A model generated the notes under the pieces. That model ran no database searches. It had not been told where the DNA came from and worked only from the letters and a program-made list of their open reading frames with translations. A stretch of 64,000 nucleotides of DNA, taken from positions 22,405,308 to 22,469,307 of the forward strand of contig NC_133104.1 in NCBI RefSeq assembly GCF_022965805.1. Direction: 5' to 3'. Source of the stretch: Primulina eburnea. Its lineage: Eukaryota; Streptophyta; Magnoliopsida; Lamiales; Gesneriaceae. Of this stretch, positions 34,662 to 45,156 are shown piece after piece. A program made the position numbers and the translations under genes. How positions within the stretch are numbered: the stretch's first letter is position 1; each line of letters opens with the position of its first letter.

Positions 34662-37017
34662 TCTTCTGTATACTCGAAGATTGATTTGAGATCAGGGTAT
34701 CATCAGCTCAGAGTTAGAGATGTTGATATTCCGAAGACTGCATTCCGAACCAGATCATCTGAGGATTGTATTGAAGACTTTGAGAAATGAGCAGTTGTAT
34801 GCTAAATTGTCCAAGTGCGAATTCTGGCTGAAACAGGTTGTCTTCTTGGGTCATATTATATCTGGAGATTGTATTGCGGTAGATCCGAGTAAAGTTGAGG
34901 CTGTGATCAGTTGGCCGAGACCGACTTCTGTGCCGAGATACGCAGTTTCATGGGTCTAGCCGGATATTATTGTCGTTTTATCCGAGATTTCTCCAGTATA
35001 GCAAAGCCTATCACCTAGTTGACACAGAAGAACATGCCATTTGTGTGGTCTGAAGATTGTGAAGCCAGTTTTGTAGAGCTGAAGAAGAGGCTGACTAGTG
35101 CGCCTGTCTTGACGATTCCTTCAGGTACAGGTGAGTTCGTTGTATATTGTGATGCATCTCACAGAGGGATAGGATGTGTTCTTATGCAGCGAGGGCACGT
35201 GATAGCGTACGCCTCTAGACAGCTGAAGCCGCACGAGACCCGTTATCCAATTCATGATCTTGAATTGGCGGCGATTGTCTTTGCACTCAAGATCTGGCGC
35301 CATTATCTGTATGGCGAGAAATTTGAGATCTATTCCGATCATAAGAGCCTGAAGTACCTCTTTTCTCAGTCAGAGTTGGACATGAGGCAGCGATGATGGC
35401 TTGATCTGCTGAAAGATTTTGATTGCGAGATCAAGTACTATCCAGGGAAGTCGAATACAGCGGCAGACGCCTTGAGTCGAAAGGTATGTGCTCTTTCCTT
35501 GTCGACAGTAGGTGTATCGAATTTGGTAGAGGATTGCTGGTTGTCTGGGTTGACATTTGATACAGGAAGTAGACCGTTGCGACTTGCTGCGATTCAGATT
35601 GAGCCAAATCTGATTTTGAGGATCAAGGAAGCGCAGAGAACCGATTCGAGTGTTCAGAGATCGATTGATATGGCCAGAGCTGGTCATATATCAGAGTATC
35701 AGGTTAGAGATTCTGTTCTGTATGTGAATAACCGTCTAGTAGTGCCAGAGGTTTCAGATTTGAGACGACAGATCATGTCAGAGGCACACTGTAGTCGGTT
35801 CAGCATTCATCCTGGTGGCAGGAAGATGTACAATGATTTGAAGACACAATTCTGGTGGAAGCAAATGAAGACCGTTATTGCAGAATTTGTGTCTAAATGT
35901 TTGAATTGCCAGCAGGTGAAGGCAGAAAGAAAGAAGCCCGGAGGTTTACTTCAGAGTTTGTCTATTCCTGAATGGAAATGGGACCACATTTCCATGGATT
36001 TCGTGACGAAGTTACTGTGACGCGATTTGGGTTGTGATAGACAGACTGACCAAATCAGCGTGCTTTATTCCGTACAGAATGACCTATCGACACGATCAGA
36101 TGGCAGAGTTGTATGTCAGAGAGGTCGTCAGATTGCACGGTGTGCCGAAGTCGATAGTATCAGATCGTGATCCACGATTTACTTCTCACTTTTGGCACAG
36201 CTTGCAGCAGGCTTTGGGTACGACTTTACACCTGAGCACTGCTTATCATCCTCAGACGGACGAACAGTCAGAGCGGACTATCCAGACTTTAGAGGACATG
36301 CTGAGAGCTGTAATACTAGACTTTGGTACTAGTTGGCAAGATTCATTGCCGTTGTGTGAGTTTTCATACAACAACAGCTATCAGACGAGCATAGAGATGG
36401 CACCGTTCGAAGCTTTATACGGAAAGAAGTGCAGATCTCCGTTGTACTGGGATGATATCTCCGAGGTACCAGAGTTGGGACCTGATATGATTCGTGAGAT
36501 GACCGAGAAAGTGAAGATCATTCAGAAACGAATGAAGACGGCACAAGATAGGCAAGCGAAGTACGCCAATGTCAGACATAGACCGTTAGTGTTTGAACAG
36601 GGAGACAGAGTATTTTTGAAGATTTCACCTTTCAGAGGTGTTGTCAGATTTGGCAAGCGAGGAAAGTTGTCTCCTAGATACGTCGGTCCGTATGAAATCC
36701 TTGAAAAGATTGGCGATCGAGCTTACAGACTTGCTCTTCCTCCTTCATTGTCTGGTATACATGACGTTTTCCATGTATCGATGTTACGCAGATATATGCC
36801 AGATGATTCTCATGTCATTCAGCCTGACGAAGCCGAGCTGGATCAAACTCTGAGTTATGTTGAAAGACCGATACAGATTCTTGATCGAAAAGAGAAACAG
36901 CTTAGAACCAAGACCATTCCGCTTGTGAAGGTTCAATGGAGTCGTCATGGCATCGAGGAAGCAACTTGGGAGACAGAATCTGAGATGAGACAGAAACATC
37001 CAGAGCTATTCATGTGA
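34662..37017 (+). pseudogene. Gy3 gag-pol, 3' segment (RT remainder, RNase H, integrase)
   Basis: Resumes at the TCTTC duplicate. At about 34754 roughly 164 bp are missing relative to Gy2 (18069-18232), removing the RT catalytic FIDD motif and shifting the frame. Further lesions: one-base loss near 34935, TAG at about 35016, TGA at 35394-35396, and a loss of about 17 bp near 36014 that separates the HHCC part of integrase from the DDE core. Frames 35019-35396 (RNase H), 35472-36020 (integrase zinc region) and 36034-37017 (SDRDPRF, DDE core, chromodomain-like tail) are otherwise clean. The conserved DGQSERT reads DEQSERT. Confidence 0.93.
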
Positions 37018-37081
37018 TGTGAGTCTTCCTTTTAATTTTGATTATACTGTGTTGTGTATACTTACATGATTACTGATTTAT

Positions 37082-37119
37082 GAGTTCGAGGAAGAACTCC
37101 TCTTTAAGAGGGGGAGAAA
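37082..37119 (+). promoter_or_regulatory. Gy3 pre-PPT hairpin and polypurine tract
   Basis: GAGTTC (37082-37087), loop GAGGAA, GAACTC (37094-37099), then GAGGGGGAGAAA (37108-37119). Both arms differ from the GATTTCG/CGAAATC form of the other elements, but in matching ways. Confidence 0.82.
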
Positions 37120-38921
37120 TGTAAGGCTCGAGAATTATCAACTGGCATTGATGTTATACTTGTAAAGGTAAGAATGCATGACAATTAAATCAGAATTGTG
37201 AAGCTGGGCCGAAGCCACACCGCACCCGCGGTACAGGAAGGACCGCACCCGCGGTGCAGGGAGAGGAAATTAGTGGATTTGTGAGAAGCAAGACCGCACC
37301 CGCGGTGCAAGCAAGACCGCACCCGCGGTGGTAAGATCGCACTCGCGGTCATGCAGGGACCGCACCCGCGGTCGAGGTATTCTCAAAAATAAAATCCTGC
37401 CGAAACATGAGCGCACCCGCGGTGCTGGGGTGACCGCACCCGCGGTGTTGCATGCGAAATGCCACCTTTGAATTTCGTGTTGACACTTGGCATAGTATAT
37501 ACTTTGCAATGACACCTCATTGTCTTAATTCAGAACAAGAGAAACGAGGGATGCTCCATGGAAATTCCTTCAAGGTTTTAGACTAGCAACAAAGATTATA
37601 CAACAACTAGCCATCCGATTTTGATTTCGAATACGGATTTGTGATCCTTGCGACAAAAGCTAACTAAGGGTGTAAGTATTATTCATTTTTAGCATGTTTC
37701 GAAATAATTATGTGGGGAAATTCAGATATGAGTTAGAATATGTGTTCTTGATATCTTGAGCATGGTATATTCGTTAACGGATCATTTTTCAGACATTGTA
37801 TGCTACTATTTCGAAATTCCAGCTTATATGGGTATGTGATTATACAGATTTCAGAATGCATATTAATGGTTGATGATATTGTGAGTTGAGTATGATGGAG
37901 TATATTATTGTTGAGTTACCGGTATCGGAGAATTAAGCCGTTATGCCGTAGAATTTGTACCGAGTATGAGTATTGAATTGTACAAGACTTGTTTGAGTTG
38001 TGTTTTGATATGGCACATTTATGCATCATCATTTCAGATTGAATTGACAGAGTTGCCATTCGACTTCGAGATCTCGACCGATTCCTACGACAAGAAAGGT
38101 ATAATTCATGTGGTCACGGGATTGCACAACTCGATTCAGATTTGATACGAGTTTCCCTAAATCACATACTAGATTGTTATTACATTTGATTTTGTAATGT
38201 ATTGTTTATTGATTTATATTCGAGTCCTGAGCTAGGAGATATTGGCAGATTGGCCAAAACTAGACGTTTCGGTGTATCGACGCATAGTAGTAGATTTTCT
38301 CTATGTGTAGACCCTCGATACAGAGTTGACCGAAGTCTAGGAATAAGACGTACCGTCACCACGAGTGGTTGGGTAGGTGACAGACCGTCTTATTCACACT
38401 GGGATCCCTAGATTAGAAATGAGTCGAGTCAAGATTTAAATGTTGAATACAGATTTGTATTCTTCTACATGTTTAGATTTGCATTCATGTTACTTGATAT
38501 ATGCTATGCTTTTATACATGATTATTACATTGCATGCATCCATGTTTTATACTGGGATATGTTCTCACCGGAGTTATCCGGCTGTTGTCGTGTCTGTATG
38601 TGTGCATGAAAACAGGTGGGGCAGGATCTGGGTCTCGAGCTAGATGAGAGATTGATGATAGCGTGGAGATCTCGGGCGTTGAAGATTTCTAGTGTTTCCT
38701 ACTAGACTTGTATCACTTATGTTTGTATTTGGTATTTGAACACTAGTGTATGCTTGTACGAAACAGACTTGTATGTACCTGATGTTGTTTAATTATTATA
38801 AAGATATGTCATGTTTTGATTACACATTTGAATTAATGTTAAAAGCAAAATTTTGACCCACATTTTCGAGCAAAGATCCAATAAATCCCAAAAGAATTGA
38901 GTTAGAGCCCGGGTCCCCACA
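37120..38921 (+). mobile_element. Gy3 3' LTR (1802 bp)
   Basis: Same ends, length and motif array (about 37219-37445) as the 5' LTR; small indels near the TATA box (37495) and near 37530, and scattered substitutions. Confidence 0.95.
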
Positions 38922-39045
38922 TGATACCTAGGGAATCATGTAAGCGATGCTGCTAGGCGTTTAAGATGATTGGTTGGGTACTATCAGACTTGAGTTCTGA
39001 CGTTCTTATTATCAAGGAGTTGATAAATAAGAATGGAGCAATTGG
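38922..39045 (+). mobile_element. Co2 3' LTR, piece 3 (with TSD TGATA at 38922-38926)
   Basis: Resumes TGATACCTAGGGAATCATG, matching 6650-6770 of the 5' LTR, and ends GGAGCAATTGG. Bases 39041-39045 (ATTGG) are the left TSD of La1. Confidence 0.95.
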
Positions 39046-40022
39046 TGTGAAGTTCCGAAAATTTTAAGTCCATATGAACTACGTGCGTGCAAGTTATTAA
39101 ATTCCTTATGTATTTTATGATTTTAATGCATACTTTCATTTAATTTATTAAATTTATTATTTTAATTTTTTATGTTTATTTAATGTACGTTAAAATGTTT
39201 TCTTGAGTTTATGTTCAGATGTTTATTCGAGGCGGAATCAAGGAAAGGAGACCGGGACGATTTTAGTAAATATTATTGTGGTATTTTATTTTAAGTTAGG
39301 CTTGAGGAATTTTTAAATAATTTATGAAGTTTAAAGCCTAATTTGAATATTAAGTTATTTTAGAATTTTAAACTTTTAAAGTTTATTAATTTAAGGATGT
39401 ATTATTTTTAGTAGAGAATCATCATTTTTATTTAGTATACTAATTGATTAATTAGTATTTTTATTATATTAATTTAAAATCCTTAAAATGATCATTTACT
39501 AAATGATTTATTTAACATGCAAGCACACACAATTTGACTCACACACACACTCACACCTTTACACATACATATACACGTATATTACATATACACACAAAAC
39601 AAAACACATGTTATTCAACCTATTTGACTAAGGAGAAAAGAAAGTTTTTAAAAACTCTTCTCTCCATTATTATTTTTGGTTCCTCTCCACTTTTCTTTAT
39701 CAAATTGTCTTTCCAAGAGCACGTCCATCTTTTTTTTTCTTTGCAATTTTCCAGCATCTTTTGGTTGAGGTTATTCAAGAAAAATTCGAGCAAAGTTAGT
39801 CCCGGATCGTCTTCCGTATCGTCTCCGCTTCGGTATCGTCGTTACGATATTTTTAAATATCAAAAGGCACGTATAATCTATTCTTGCTGCATCAATCATG
39901 TCATATTATGTATTAAGTTGTTTTTAAGCATAAAAATGTATGTATGACGTAGAAGTTTGAGCAGAAAATCTACCGAATGTATTTTGAAGTATTTTTGGAG
40001 TTGAAATTTCGTGTTATGATGG

Positions 40023-40515
40023 TCTTTCGAAAACTGAAAATTTTCGGTACATATTTTGAGAAAACTTTCAGCTACAAAAACGTAGATCTTTTAGATACGT
40101 TCGATTTGATATAAAATTCGAGTTATTTGGATTAAAAACGAGTGAGTTATGGTGTTTTTAGTATGACTGCTCAAATTAGATCCGAAAATTCCTGTTTTGA
40201 TGTTCTTTCGAAAACTGCAAATTTTCGGTACATATTTTGAGAAAACATTCAGCTACAGAAACGTAGATCTTTTTGATACGTTCGATTTGATATAAAATTC
40301 GAGTTATTTGGATTAACAACGAGTGATTTATGGTGTTTTTAGTATGACTGCTCAAATTAGATCCGAAAATTTCTGTTTTGATGTTCTTTCGAAAACTGAA
40401 AATTTTCGGTACATATTTTGAGAAAACTTTCAACTACAAAAACGTAGATATTTTCGATACGTTCGATTTGATATAAAATTCGAATTATTTGGATTAAAAA
40501 CGAGTGAGCTATGAA
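40023..40515 (+). repeat. 181-bp tandem repeat in La1 LTR1, about 2.7 copies
   Basis: The phrase TCTTTCGAAAACTG recurs at 40023, 40204 and 40385. LTR2 has the same at +6111; LTR3 has it at 52243, 52423 and 52604, with 47 more bases at the end of the third copy. Each copy ends with CTGCTCAAATTAGATCCG. Unit function unknown. Confidence 0.9.
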
Positions 40516-40879
40516 TTTTAATGTGTTCTTGAAGTTTTTATGTTGCAGGCTTTGTTGGGGATCGATGGGTGATCGTTGCTGCATATAAGAAAGTTAGTAA
40601 TGATGTTTAGAGTATTTTTGAGGTTTCGGTTCATGTCGTTAAGAGCTTGAATTATTAAGAAATGGTAAGAAATAAACTTTAATATAAATGACAGTATTTT
40701 TGGGTCGTATAAATTGTAGGGTGATTATAAAAGTTTAGTTCATTGTTATGGTGTCCTAGAATGGTCTCATAGTGTTGAATCTTGATGCATTATGTGTTAA
40801 TTGGGAGAATAGACATGTCATAAAATTTTCATCAAATAATTCGTTGGGCAGACGGACACAGACCCGGAGACGGAGGTTA

Positions 40880-41044
40880 GCACGGGGTTCGTGCCTTCTC
40901 ATTTCTTCGACACATATTTAAACGTACAGACACGGACCCCTACACGGACCTAGGGACGGGGTCCGTGCCCCTTCTTTTACATGACACATATGAGGCAGTA
41001 ACTACACGGACCCGGGGCCTGACCTGGGTACGGGGTCCGTGTAG
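40880..41044 (+). repeat. Three long inverted repeats (CACGGACCC/GGGTCCGTG) in La1 LTR1
   Basis: GCACG/CGTGC at 40880-40894; CACGGACCCC (40931-40940) with GGGGTCCGTG (40958-40967); CTACACGGACCC (41002-41013) with GGGTCCGTGTAG (41033-41044). All arms are perfect. GC-rich islands in an AT-rich LTR, possibly the La1 counterpart of the motif arrays in the gypsy LTRs. Confidence 0.85.
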
Positions 41045-41400
41045 CTTCAGTTTTTGGGATAAATATTTTATCACTTAAGGTTTGGTTTGAGGTTTTATGC
41101 TATGATTTAACATTGATGTTTTACAAGATCAAGTGGTGAGAAATTATAGAATGTTCTAAGAATTTATTTAGCTTGAGATTAAGCATGACTTTTACGTTTA
41201 AGTTGTACACGTTAAGCTTATGAATTCATGTTAGTATGTTGCAGCAACGACACGATTGACATCCAACGAATCCCTCAGCGCCAAGTAAGTATGTATGACA
41301 TGCAAAGAAAATATTTTAAGTTTTTGAGGTATGCTAAATGTCTTGTGACCAAAAGTGAATGGGTTTGGAAGTCGGTGAACGTGGCCGAGGACCTCTCCAC

Positions 41401-41554
41401 CCCGTTAAATTATGAACGGGTTTGAAGTTAGGATTGGAAAGCGTTAAATTATGAACGGGGACCAATCCGCCCATTAAATTATGAACGGGTTAGATCGTGG
41501 TTGTGAAGCGTTAAATTATGAACGTGGATCAACTGGCCTGTTAAATTATGAACA
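41401..41554 (+). repeat. Five hairpins around a constant AAATTATG loop, La1 LTR1
   Basis: CCCGTTAAATTATGAACGGG (41401-41420), GCGTTAAATTATGAACGGGG (41441-41460), CCCATTAAATTATGAACGGG (41470-41489), GCGTTAAATTATGAACGTGG (41508-41527), CTGTTAAATTATGAACAG (41538-41554). The loop is constant. The first (CCCGTT/AACGGG) and last (CTGTT/AACAG) have different but fully paired arms. Repeated in LTR2 and LTR3. Confidence 0.85.
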
Positions 41555-42323
41555 GCGATCTCATGTATGTGGCAGTGGATACGTCCCTGTCAGCCCAGTA
41601 CTGTGGTTTTTCTGATCAGATATTTATTATGTTAAGGGTAACTTGCTTTGAAACATCCTCTACGAAAATGATGAAGTTGCGTATGTTCAAGTATGTTCAA
41701 GTATGCAGTATGTTTATGAAAGTTTATGATGATGACACGTCAGAGTATGTATGTACGTATGTTCAAAGTCATTATGCAAAGTTCAAAGTTATTATGCAAA
41801 GTTCAAGCTATTATTCAAGTTCAAGTTTCAAAGTATGTATGTTCAAGTTTTAAGGTTATTATGAAAGTTTTAAATTTATTATGCAAGTTTCAAGTTTATT
41901 ATGCAAGTTCAAGTTTCAAGTTATGTATGTTCTATTTTTAAGTTGCATGCGATTTTATTATGTAGTACTCGTTATTCCAGTTTATACGTGTTGAGTCTTT
42001 AGACTCACTAGACTTGATCGATGCAGGTGAGTATATTGAGGAGGAGACAGGAGGTGACGATCAAGGGGCAGGCTTGGACTGAGCGGAAGGCTAAACCCGA
42101 GGACCACTATGTTTATGTTTTATGAAAATTTAAAATATTATGTTTTTATGTTGGATGTGAGATGATTTGAAATAAGTACTTTGTTGGAAAATATTAGTTG
42201 GGAATGTTGATTTTAATATTATTAATTTAAATGACAAGTGACGACCGTATGAAATTTTATGTTTAAGAAAATTTTTAATTTTTCCGCAAATTTTGAAGTA
42301 GTAAAAGTACGGTACGTTATAGT

Positions 42324-42335
42324 TGGTATCAGAGC
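42324..42335 (+). other. La1 primer-binding site, copy 1
   Basis: TGGTATCAGAGC two bases after the LTR1 end; copy 2 at 48435-48446. Confidence 0.92.
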
Positions 42336-44121
42336 GGTGTTCTTGTAAAGGGTTATGCCTACTGCCAGTCGCAAGAAGCTCACGAAGTCACACCTCAAGT
42401 CTGTAAGTTTTAAAGTTTTAAAGTCTTTTAAGTAATGAACATCAAGTCATGATTTCAGTATGTGTATGCTTTAAATTCTATTACCTGTATGTTTACATGA
42501 CATACGTTTCAGAGTACATGCTGACTTGTCATTATGAATTGAGATTGGATCTTTAAAATTTGTATGCATGTTATGACATGAAATGAGAAAGTAATTAATT
42601 TCTTGCATGTTGGTGTGGTGGACTTGGACATGAGTAAGAATTTTACTTTTGGGCGTTTGGAAAAGTTGAAAATGATTTGTCTATATTAATTTTAGGTTAA
42701 TAGTACTGATGTTATACTTGTGGGTCATAATTTAAACTTGATAATGATGAATGCTTTTGGGACTTGTAGATTTTATAAGAAATTTCTGATGATTCATGGT
42801 TGTTAGCTGAGTTGATTCTTTTAGAACTCCATTAAAGGATTAATGGTTCGGGACTACGACGATCTTTAGAAATATAAAGACGTAGAATTTATTTAGGATG
42901 CATGTCTTCCCAGTTGGATTTAAGGATTGAATTGCACGAATTGAAAATTTTAAAGACCTAAGTGCAAAGCAATATTCTAAGGGATTATTTTCGAATTTAC
43001 CAAATTTTGGGATTAAATTTTTAGTTCAAGAATTTTAAGGTTAATGGAGTTAAGTCGAAAAATTTATGGGTATGAAGATGCAAATTTCAAAGAGTTGTAG
43101 GGCCAAAAATATAAATTTTGGGAACTTTAAGGGCCAAATTGCAAAGTCCGAAATTTTTGAGGATTAAATACGAACTTTTGAGGAACACTTGGGATTTTAA
43201 ATATTAATAGAAATGTAAGACATGTTATGGAAATTGATTTTGGGTTTAATAAGCTTATGATTGTCGAACTTTATGTTACGAGAAACTTATAAGATGGAAT
43301 TAAGAATGCCAACAACTTATGGGTAATTGTGGAATTTTTGAAATTTAGGACAATTGGGTAATTTTTTTTAGGAAATTAAGAATTTATGCTACAATTTTAA
43401 GAAATTGGGAGAACTAGTTTAGCGGTAAATGAGAATTGAATGGTTTAAATAATAGAAATCTCGGGGATTTAAGCTCGAAGAGATCATTAGAAAATTGAAG
43501 TATTTGGGTTATAATATTATAAGAAATGGTAATCAAAGGAGTTGTAAGATGAATTGATAATTGGCTCGAAAGTTAGGCGCTAGTGAATTAATGTTGCGGC
43601 AAATTAAGAATTTAGAATGATAACGATTTGAGGTAAAAGTTGCTCAATTAACTAAGTTATAAGAGTAGACAATGAGTTAGCAAAATTTTTGGGAACTTAA
43701 GATTTATGTGTTATAAGTTTTTATCAATGATCTTAACAGCTAGGACTATACTTTTGTTGGAATGTTATTTTCTAGAAAGTTGAGTTTGATCGATGGTTAG
43801 GTTACTCGATAGATGTATGAAAAGATTTAAGTAGACATCTGGTCTTGAGAATTTTTTTATTTTTTTGTGAGTTATTAAGAAAATTTGGAATAAGTAAATA
43901 TGTGTGTTGGAATTATGTTATCTAAAACTATTTGGATTGCGCAAGTTGAATTTAAAATGTATGAAATATTTATTAGTACGGAAATTTTTGTGGGTGAAAT
44001 AAATACAAAAGGGAATTAGTGGTGTTCAACATAAGTTATCAATCAATGAATATTAAGATTTTTATTTAGTAAGAAATCTAAAAGTTTGCCATGGTGGTAC
44101 GACAAATCACGATGCATTTTA

Positions 44122-44277
44122 TTAATTAATGAATATTACAATACAAAGTAATGGATAAAAAATAATTACAAGTAATCGTAAAAATAAAGAAAAAACATGA
44201 GGAGGATATTCTCCGATAAATACAAGAATCGTAAATATAATAACTAAAATAATTGAAAATAACTTCGCAAAAGCCAT
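44122..44277 (-). CDS. Small hydrophobic ORF (51 aa) with promoter-like upstream, in La1
   Basis: On the minus strand ATG at 44277 opens 51 codons to TAA at 44124-44122. The product begins MAFAKLFSIILVIIFTILVF, a strong signal-peptide or membrane-segment pattern, then GEYPPHVFS and a second hydrophobic run. About 95 bp upstream is TATAAATA (minus strand; plus 44371-44378), followed by a CT- and CA-rich leader like those of plant Pol II genes. It opposes the direction of La1. The duplicate lies at 50233-50388. I do not recognise the family. It may be a host gene start captured by the element, a nested small transposon, or chance in AT-rich DNA. Expression unproven. Confidence 0.4.
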   Translation of the reverse strand: MAFAKLFSIILVIIFTILVFIGEYPPHVFSLFLRLLVIIFYPLLCIVIFIN

Positions 44278-44370
44278 CTTCTTTTTCTTCGGAAAAAAAA
44301 AATTTTTGATGAAGAATAAGTTTTAGAAGAGAAGAGAAAGTTGGAGTGATTGAATGTATTTGTGAGATGG

Positions 44371-44378
44371 TATTTATA
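44371..44378 (-). promoter_or_regulatory. TATA box upstream of the small La1 ORF
   Basis: Minus strand CTCTCTATAAATACC, 94 bp before the ATG of the 51-codon ORF, with a pyrimidine-rich leader between. Copy 2 at 50482-50489. Confidence 0.45.
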
Positions 44379-45156
44379 GAGAGAAAAAAAAACTAGCCGT
44401 TAGTTACCGTTTTATGACCGTTGGTATATGTATGTATTTGTATAATTTTATGGTAAAAATATGGTGTATATAATATTAGATATGTTTAAATAATTATGTA
44501 TATCATATCTCATTATTATAATGAGATGTCATAATTTATTTTGTTTAAAAATCTTATAGACTTTTATACTTGTTGTATTCCTTGCTCGAAATTAAAGGTT
44601 GACAACAATTTTATATTTGGGACGTATTTGTAAATAACTAAGTTACATACGGTGGTATTGTAAGGTAAAGAATTGATTCAAGAGTTGTAGGCCAATATTA
44701 TTATGAAGTAAGATAAGATTTAACTTTTAAGTGTATTGCCGTGGATAGAAGTTGATCAGAAAAATTTTGGTGCTAAGATTTCTTAGGCTAAACTGCATTG
44801 ATGCTAATGTATTAGTTCGATGAACATTACAAGTATAGTATAAGAAAAGTAAAATACGATAAGCTTGAACCTTCATTTCTAATACTGGGAACAACGAGAA
44901 AAGTTAGAAGTCAAGATCATAGTAAAGTAAAAGTAAGTCTCCATAAGTCATTTTAAGTTGTGAATCGCAAACGAGGTTTTTGGTAGGAAATTTAATTAGG
45001 ATTGAAGAGACGTAAGACAACATAAGACTTAAATATTTATCAGAGTAGTGCAGCGGTAGCGTGGATTTTTAGAATACTAGAATTAAGAATCTAAACTTTT
45101 GGATTATTGAGGATTAGCGAATTTCGGGGACGAAATTCAAATTAAGGGGGATAGAT

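Larger units (their letters stand above)
22799..38921 (+). mobile_element. Gy3: Ty3/gypsy element carrying nested Gy4
   Basis: 5' LTR 22799-24600, 3' LTR 37120-38921 (both 1802 bp), TSD TGATA at 22794-22798 and 38922-38926. Without Gy4 and its duplicated TCTTC the element is about 8.3 kb. Coding sequence and LTR layout are close to Gy2. Pol is broken in several places besides the Gy4 insertion. Confidence 0.96.
39046..42321 (+). mobile_element. La1 LTR1 (3276 bp)
   Basis: TGTGAAGTTCCGAAAATTTTAAG...GGTACGTTATA. Parts in order: AT-rich start; CA-rich microsatellite (about 39535-39605); three copies of a 181-bp repeat (40023 onward); three long inverted repeats (40880-41044); five GTTAAATTATGAAC hairpins (41401-41554); low-complexity TCAAGTT-rich run (about 41690-41930). 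Frames of 60-137 codons here translate repeats and microsatellites and are not genes. Confidence 0.9.
42322..45156 (+). mobile_element. La1 internal region 1 (2835 bp), no gag-pol
   Basis: Begins with TGGTATCAGAGC (42324-42335). An ATG at 42355 (MPTASRKKLTKSHLKS) opens only 25 codons, perhaps a gag remnant. The rest is AT-rich without long frames except a minus-strand 51-codon ORF at 44122-44277. Ends with the hairpin AATTTCG/CGAAATT (45120-45137) and purine tract AAGGGGGA (about 45144-45151). Confidence 0.88.

Noticed and set aside
39534..39947. 137-codon frame starting with TH repeats in La1 (also 45645 and 51754)
   Set aside because: It translates a CA microsatellite and non-coding LTR sequence; it has no domain and its repetition only reflects the LTR copies.
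40176..40584. 85- and 75-codon minus frames in La1 LTRs
   Set aside because: They read through the 181-bp tandem repeat; no homology or start context.
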